Assembly: GCF_034424375.1 (NCBI RefSeq)
Contig: NZ_CP139965.1
Location: 2,728,001 to 2,792,000, forward strand
DNA length: 64,000 nt
Direction of reading: 5' to 3'
From: Paraburkholderia kururiensis
GTDB lineage: Bacteria > Pseudomonadota > Gammaproteobacteria > Burkholderiales > Burkholderiaceae
Below are positions 59,345 to 64,000 of this stretch, piece by piece. Under the pieces are notes generated by a model. That model saw nothing but the letters and a program-made list of their open reading frames with translations, had not been told where the DNA came from and did no database searches. Both the position numbers and the translations under genes were made by a program. Position 1 is the stretch's first letter. The number at the start of each line of letters is the position of its first letter.

Positions 59345-62300
59345 ATGAACCTCTCGCGTCCGTTCATCGCCCGGCCCGTTGCCACCACGCTGCTCGCCAT
59401 CGGCATCGCGCTCGCCGGTCTCTTCGCGTTCGCGCGGTTGCCGGTGGCGCCGTTGCCACAGGTGGACTTTCCCACCATCTCCGTGCAGGCCACGCTGCCC
59501 GGCGCGAGCCCCGAGACGGTCGCAACGAGCGTGGCTAGCCCGCTGGAACGCCATCTGGGCACGATTGCCGACGTCACCGAGATGACCTCGATGAGTTCCG
59601 TCGGCAACACGCGCATCACGCTGCAATTCGGCCTGAACCGCGACATCGACGGCGCCGCGCGCGACGTGCAGGCCGCCATCAACGCGGCGCGCGCGGACCT
59701 GCCGTCCAGCTTGCGCAGCAACCCGACCTATCACAAGGTCAATCCGGCCGATGCGCCCATCCTGATTCTCGCGCTCACGTCGAACACGCTCACGGCGGGC
59801 CAGCTCTACGATTCGGCGGCCACGGTCTTGCAGCAGTCGCTCTCGCAGGTGGACGGCGTGGGCGAAGTGGACGTAAGCGGCTCGGCCAACCCTGCCGTGC
59901 GCGTGGAGCTGAAGCCGCAGGCGCTCTTTCATTACGGCATCGGCCTCGAAGACGTGCGCGCCGCGCTCGCCTCGGCGAACGCGAACAGCCCGAAAGGCGC
60001 CATCGAGTTCGGCCCGAACCACGTGCAGATCTACACCAACGACCAGGCCAACCACGCCGCGCAATACCGCGACCTCGTGATCGCGTATCGCAACGGCGCG
60101 GGCGTGCTGCTCTCGGACGTGGCCGACGTGGTCGACTCGGTGGAAGACCTGCGCAACCTCGGCCTCTCGAACGGCAAGCGGTCGGTGCTCGTGATCCTGT
60201 ACCGGCAGCCGGGCGCGAACATCATCGAGACCGTGGACCGCGTGATCGCGATGCTGCCGCAGCTGAAGGCATCGCTGCCCGCGGACGTCGACGTGACGCC
60301 GGCCGCGGACCGGTCCGTGACGATCCGCGCCTCGCTGAAAGACACCGAGCACACGCTGATGATCGCGGTGGCGCTCGTCGTGATGGTGGTGTTCCTGTTC
60401 CTGCGCAACTGGCGCGCCACGCTGATTCCGAGCGTGGCGGTGCCTATCTCGATTATCGGCACCTTCGCGGCGATGTATCTGATGGGCTTTTCCATCGACA
60501 ACCTTTCGCTGATGGCGCTCACCATCGCCACGGGCTTCGTGGTGGACGACGCCATCGTGGTACTCGAAAACATCCAGCGGCACATCGAGAAAGGCGTGCC
60601 GCGCATGCAGGCCGCGCTGCTCGGTGCGCGCGAAGTGGGCTTCACGGTGCTCTCCATCAGCGTGTCGCTCGTGGCCGTGTTCCTGCCCATTCTGCTGATG
60701 GGCGGCATCGTGGGACGGCTCTTTCGCGAGTTCGCGCTCACGCTGTCGCTCGCCATTGCGGTGTCGCTTGTCGTCTCGCTCACGCTCACGCCGATGATGT
60801 GCTCGCGGCTGCTCGCGCAACCGCACGACGCACGCAAGGAAGGCCGCTTCGCACGCTGGCTCGAAGCGCGCTTCGTCGCCATGCAGAACGGCTACGAGCG
60901 CACGCTCGGCTGGTCGCTGCGTCATCCGCGCACGGTGCTCCTCATTCTGGTTGCGGCCATCGGCCTCAACGTGTGGCTCTACATCATCGTGCCCAAGGGC
61001 TTTTTTCCGCAGCAGGACACGGGGCGGCTCATCGGCGGCATCCAGGCGGATCAGGCCACGTCGTTCCAGGCCATGAAGGTGAAGTTCTCGGAAATGATGC
61101 GCATCGTGCAGGCCAATCCCAACGTCGATACGGTGGTGGGCTTCACGGGCGGCCGGCAGACCAACTCGGGCTTCATGTTCGTCTCGCTCAAGTCGAAGAG
61201 CGTGCGCAAGGCAACGGCCGACCAGGTCATCCAGCAGTTGCGCGGCCCGCTCTCGCACGTGGCCGGCGCGCGCACCTTCCTGCAGGCGGTGCAGGACATC
61301 CGCGTGGGCGGACGCCAGTCGAATGCGCAGTACCAGTTCACGCTGCTCGCCGACAACACCAGCGACCTCTACAAGTGGACGCCGAAGCTCACCGAGGCAC
61401 TGCAGGCGCGCCCCGAACTCGCGGACGTGAATTCGGACCAGCAGCAAGGCGGCCTGGAAGCAATGGTGACCATCGACCGCGCCACGGCGGCGCGCTTCGG
61501 CATCAAGCCCGCGCAGATCGACAACACGCTCTACGACGCGTTCGGGCAGCGCCAGGTGTCCACCATCTACAACCCGCTCAACCAGTATCACGTGGTGATG
61601 GAAGTGGCGCCCCAATACTGGCAGAGCCCCGACATGCTCAAGCAGATCTACGTGAGCACCTCGGGCGGCAGCGCGAGCGGCGTGCAGAGCACCAACGCCA
61701 CGGCAGGCACCGTGAGCGGGCCCACTACCGCCGCCACGTCGAGCGCGGCGGGCGGCACGGCGGGCACCACCGCATCGAGTGCGGCCACCATCGCGGCCGA
61801 TTCGGCGCGCAACCTCGCGATCAACTCGATTGCGTCGAGCGGCAAGTCGGGGGCGTCCTCGGGCGCGGCGGTCTCCACCTCGAAGGAAACCATGGTGCCG
61901 CTCTCGGCCATCGCGAAGTTCGGGCCGGGCAACACGCCGCTCTCGGTCAATCACCAGAGCCAGTTCGTGGCCTCCACCATCTCGTTCAACCTGCCGCCGG
62001 GCCGCTCGCTCTCGCAGGCAACCGCGGCGATCTACGACACGATGGCGCGCATCGGCATGCCGGGTACCATCCACGGCAGCTTCGCGGGCACGGCGCAAGC
62101 GTTCCAGCAGTCGATGTCGGACCAGCCCATCCTGATTCTCGCGGCGCTCGCGGCCGTGTACATCGTGCTCGGCATTCTGTACGAGAGTTACATCCATCCG
62201 CTCACGATCCTGTCCACGCTGCCTTCGGCGGGCGTAGGTGCGCTGCTCGCGCTGCTGCTCTTCAATACGGAGTTCAGCATCATCGCGCTGATCGGCGTGA

Positions 62301-62659
62301 TTCTGCTCATCGGCATCGTGAAGAAGAACGCGATCATGATGGTGGACTTCGCGATCCAGGCCTCGCGCGAAGGGCTCTCGTCGCGCGACGCCATCTACCA
62401 GGCGTGCCTGCTGCGCTTCCGCCCGATCATGATGACGACGTGCGCCGCGCTGCTCGGCGCGTTGCCGCTTGCGTTCGGACGCGGCGAAGGCGCGGAGCTG
62501 CGCTCGCCGCTCGGCATCTCGATTGTGGGCGGGCTCATCGTGAGCCAGATGCTCACGCTCTACACGACGCCGGTGGTCTATCTCTACATGGATCGGCTGC
62601 GCGTGTGGTGGGACCGCCGGCGGCGGCCGGGGACGTTCGAGGCGGGGACGGTGAAGTAA
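59345..62659 (+). CDS. mdtC: RND efflux transporter MdtC-type with a Ser/Ala insertion
   Basis: A 1104-residue partner of MdtB. Signatures: NLSRPFIARPVATTLLAIGIAL, APLPQVDFPTISVQATLPG, TGFVVDDAIVVLENIQRHIE and GIVKKNAIMMVDFAIQASREG. It is about 70 residues longer than MdtB. The extra length is a Ser/Ala/Thr/Gly-rich stretch around residues 770-845 in the second periplasmic loop (GGSASGVQSTNATAGTVSG and onward). No outer-membrane channel gene follows, so the pump may use a shared TolC/OprM-type channel. Confidence 0.94.
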   Translation: MNLSRPFIARPVATTLLAIGIALAGLFAFARLPVAPLPQVDFPTISVQATLPGASPETVATSVASPLERHLGTIADVTEMTSMSSVGNTRITLQFGLNRDIDGAARDVQAAINAARADLPSSLRSNPTYHKVNPADAPILILALTSNTLTAGQLYDSAATVLQQSLSQVDGVGEVDVSGSANPAVRVELKPQALFHYGIGLEDVRAALASANANSPKGAIEFGPNHVQIYTNDQANHAAQYRDLVIAYRNGAGVLLSDVADVVDSVEDLRNLGLSNGKRSVLVILYRQPGANIIETVDRVIAMLPQLKASLPADVDVTPAADRSVTIRASLKDTEHTLMIAVALVVMVVFLFLRNWRATLIPSVAVPISIIGTFAAMYLMGFSIDNLSLMALTIATGFVVDDAIVVLENIQRHIEKGVPRMQAALLGAREVGFTVLSISVSLVAVFLPILLMGGIVGRLFREFALTLSLAIAVSLVVSLTLTPMMCSRLLAQPHDARKEGRFARWLEARFVAMQNGYERTLGWSLRHPRTVLLILVAAIGLNVWLYIIVPKGFFPQQDTGRLIGGIQADQATSFQAMKVKFSEMMRIVQANPNVDTVVGFTGGRQTNSGFMFVSLKSKSVRKATADQVIQQLRGPLSHVAGARTFLQAVQDIRVGGRQSNAQYQFTLLADNTSDLYKWTPKLTEALQARPELADVNSDQQQGGLEAMVTIDRATAARFGIKPAQIDNTLYDAFGQRQVSTIYNPLNQYHVVMEVAPQYWQSPDMLKQIYVSTSGGSASGVQSTNATAGTVSGPTTAATSSAAGGTAGTTASSAATIAADSARNLAINSIASSGKSGASSGAAVSTSKETMVPLSAIAKFGPGNTPLSVNHQSQFVASTISFNLPPGRSLSQATAAIYDTMARIGMPGTIHGSFAGTAQAFQQSMSDQPILILAALAAVYIVLGILYESYIHPLTILSTLPSAGVGALLALLLFNTEFSIIALIGVILLIGIVKKNAIMMVDFAIQASREGLSSRDAIYQACLLRFRPIMMTTCAALLGALPLAFGRGEGAELRSPLGISIVGGLIVSQMLTLYTTPVVYLYMDRLRVWWDRRRRPGTFEAGTVK

Positions 62660-62728
62660 TTCGTGCGTGAGCGGTGAAGTGCGCCACGCGCGAGGCATGC
62701 GAACTAAACAGGACGCCAAATAAAGAGC

Positions 62729-62754
62729 GGGCCGCGCCCAACCTCGCGCGGCCC
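62729..62754 (+). other. Perfect hairpin after mdtC
   Basis: A 9-bp GC stem (GGGCCGCGC / GCGCGGCCC) with an 8-base loop, 70 bases after mdtC. There is no T run, so it may protect a 3' end rather than terminate transcription itself. Confidence 0.4.
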
Positions 62755-62854
62755 ACTGCATGACAGACTGCCGGTTCTCATCGCCACTGCAACGCCGTTG
62801 CAAAAGCCACCGCAACGACCGGCAGCCAAACTGGCAACCACATCGGCAGCAACG

Positions 62855-63010
62855 CTATATCTGCCCCAACACCACCAGCACGACGACGATCACGACGATC
62901 AGGCCGAGCGTCCCGGTAGGCGCGTAGCCCCAGCTCCGGCTATATGGCCAGGCGGGAAACGCGCCGATCAGCAACAGCAGCAGTACGACGATCAGAATGG
63001 TTCCAAGCAT
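62855..63010 (-). CDS. DUF3309-like small membrane protein
   Basis: A 51-residue protein with two hydrophobic segments (MLGTILIVVLLLLLIGAFP and TLGLIVVIVVVLVVLGQI) joined by a Trp/Tyr-rich loop (AWPYSRSWGYAPTG). This fits the DUF3309 family of small proteobacterial membrane proteins of unknown role. The ATG at 63010 has GGAGG six bases upstream; the longer upstream frame is ignored. It is convergent with mdtC. Confidence 0.83.
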   Translation of the reverse strand: MLGTILIVVLLLLLIGAFPAWPYSRSWGYAPTGTLGLIVVIVVVLVVLGQI

Positions 63011-63513
63011 AGACGCCTCCATACGCGGGCCGCGGCCGTGAAGCGACGCCGCAGGTCCGCCGCGTCGCTCTCCCTCCCCTGCCGCAGTCAACGAACAAGG
63101 TGAGTACCCTCGTTCAGCAAACGGTGTACCCGCGTATGAACAGCCCGCTTAAGAATTTCGTGCGACCGCGTCTTTTCCGAAATTTTTTTCGCGCGCCCGG
63201 CAGGCTCGCTAACACCCGTTCGCTTAAAACGCCTGTGAGCGGGAAAACAGAGCGCGTGGCCACATGCGCTGGCAGCGTCCTGCCGATTTTCAAACAGCAC
63301 CGTCCCGCGCCCCTGTTCCACACTTCGCGCAAACGATTGCATCGCGCCGCTTCACGTCGCTAAAGATTCGCGCCGCCTCTCCGTTGACGCATCCACGCAG
63401 CATCGCGACGCACCCCGGCCAACACGCCGGCCTCGCCCATGTCTGCGCTTGCCGTCCGCCCTCCGCGGACACGATCTGTCAGTCAAAGGCGTATCGACGT
63501 CGAAGGAAATCAA
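63011..63513. other. Intergenic region, no gene seen
   Basis: About 500 bases between the divergent DUF3309 and DUF2844 genes. Short open frames here have no credible ribosome sites or families. No terminator or RNA structure was recognised. Confidence 0.45.
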
Positions 63514-63972
63514 TTGAAGCCGAAGTTTTCTACGGGCATTGCCTGCGCAATGCTGGGGGGCGCTTTTGCCCTCGTCGGACCGGCTCATGCCGCGCTCGGT
63601 GAAAGCGCGAGCAGCGTGAGCCACGATGTGGCGAGCCTGCGCGCTGTTGCGCACGCCGCGGTCGTTCAAGCGGCCTATACGGTGCACGAGATCACGCTTG
63701 CCTCGGGCACCGTGGTGCGCGAGTACGTGGCACCGAACGGCATCGTCTTCGGCGTGGCGTGGGAAGGCCCCACGCTGCCGGATCTGAAGGCGACGCTCGG
63801 CGCCGCGTTCGACCAGTACGTCGCGGCCAACGCGACGCGCCGGGCCACGCCGCTTGCCGTTTCGAGCAACGACCTAGTGGTCTATTCGGGCGGGCATCTG
63901 CGCGCCTTCGCGGGTCACGCGTGGCTGCCGAAAGCCGTGCCGGCCGGCGTCGACGTCGGCGTCATCCAGTAA
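63514..63972 (+). CDS. DUF2844 secreted protein
   Basis: A 152-residue exported protein, TTG start with GAAGGAAA upstream. The signal peptide is MKPKFSTGIACAMLGGAFAL with cleavage near AHA|ALGES. The mature part matches DUF2844: AYTVHEITLASGTVVREYVAPNGIVFGVAWEGPTLPDLKATLG in the middle, then VSSNDLVVYSGGHLRAFAGHAWLPKAVPAGV. In Burkholderia it usually precedes a DUF3443 gene, and a likely start of one lies 14 bases downstream. Function is unknown. Confidence 0.85.
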   Translation: MKPKFSTGIACAMLGGAFALVGPAHAALGESASSVSHDVASLRAVAHAAVVQAAYTVHEITLASGTVVREYVAPNGIVFGVAWEGPTLPDLKATLGAAFDQYVAANATRRATPLAVSSNDLVVYSGGHLRAFAGHAWLPKAVPAGVDVGVIQ

Positions 63973-63986
63973 GGGCGGGGGCGATC

Positions 63987-64000
63987 ATGCTGGCTCAACG
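63987..64000 (+). CDS. Start of the next gene, probably DUF3443
   Basis: An ATG followed by four codons (MLAQR) after a G-rich ribosome site, 14 bases behind the DUF2844 gene. In Burkholderia the gene at this place usually encodes a DUF3443 protein. The rest is outside the window, so the identity is only positional. Confidence 0.4.

Noticed and set aside
57899..62815. A very long minus-strand open frame opposite mdtB and mdtC
   Set aside because: It is a mirror of codon bias in the two pump genes: its composition is His/Arg/Ala-rich, there is no family pattern, and the plus-strand genes are unmistakable.
1..64000. CRISPR arrays, tRNA or rRNA genes, and prophage or integrase genes
   Set aside because: No spaced direct repeats of suitable length, no tRNA-like cloverleaf and no recombinase motifs were recognised by eye. 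A tRNAscan or HMM search could still find a missed one.

Overview
The window is high-GC DNA (roughly two thirds G+C) from a betaproteobacterial chromosome, most likely Burkholderia sensu lato (Burkholderia, Paraburkholderia or a close genus). The evidence is the scpB-rluB-rimP-nusA order, the DUF2844 gene with what looks like a DUF3443 start behind it, the recC-recB-recD order, the MdtABC-type pump and the general protein style. I cannot fix the genus. No rRNA, tRNA, CRISPR array, integrase or intact insertion sequence was found. The DNA is mainly core and near-core chromosome.

Layout. 1-3640 (minus strand): scpB, rluB, rimP and the first codons of nusA. A sigma70 promoter and an intrinsic terminator both lie between rluB and rimP, so the terminator looks like a leader attenuator. 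4068-10542: an aminotransferase, two regulators or regulator-like proteins, a lone IS5-type N-terminal domain, small secreted proteins and a YdcF-type envelope protein. 11068-12339: an EAL phosphodiesterase. 12359-22057 (minus): recC, recB, recD and arfB, each joined to the next by a 4-base ATGA overlap. 22332-36428: FUSC transporter, an Lrp regulator with a divergent thiol dioxygenase, a large MscS channel, an Rrf2 regulator with a reductase, a GNAT enzyme with a lipoprotein, a DJ-1 protein, a sensor kinase, an Amt transporter with a sigma54 promoter, and DUF190. crcB follows at 36658.

37144-51931 is the most interesting stretch. It encodes what looks like a nearly complete route from D-lysine or pipecolate to 2-oxoglutarate. 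The plus-strand arm carries a LysR regulator, a DadA-like amino acid dehydrogenase and an ornithine-cyclodeaminase/mu-crystallin reductase. The divergent arm carries a short HglS-type 2-oxoadipate dioxygenase (DUF1338) and a YdiJ-type D-2-hydroxyglutarate dehydrogenase. Next to it, also on the minus strand, lie a LivK-like binding protein, an antiquitin/AmaB-type semialdehyde dehydrogenase, an FAD amine oxidoreductase, a 2-aminoadipate-type transaminase and ETF beta and alpha. The individual families are known. The assembled pathway and its alternative enzymes are an inference from content and order.

51932-53176 has no intact gene. It holds a broken response regulator ending near a perfect inverted repeat, and a candidate small RNA with two 3' hairpins. 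53177-62659: an IclR regulator, then an mdtA-mdtB-mdtC RND efflux operon without an outer-membrane channel gene. 62855-64000: a DUF3309 membrane peptide, a DUF2844 secreted protein and the start of another gene.
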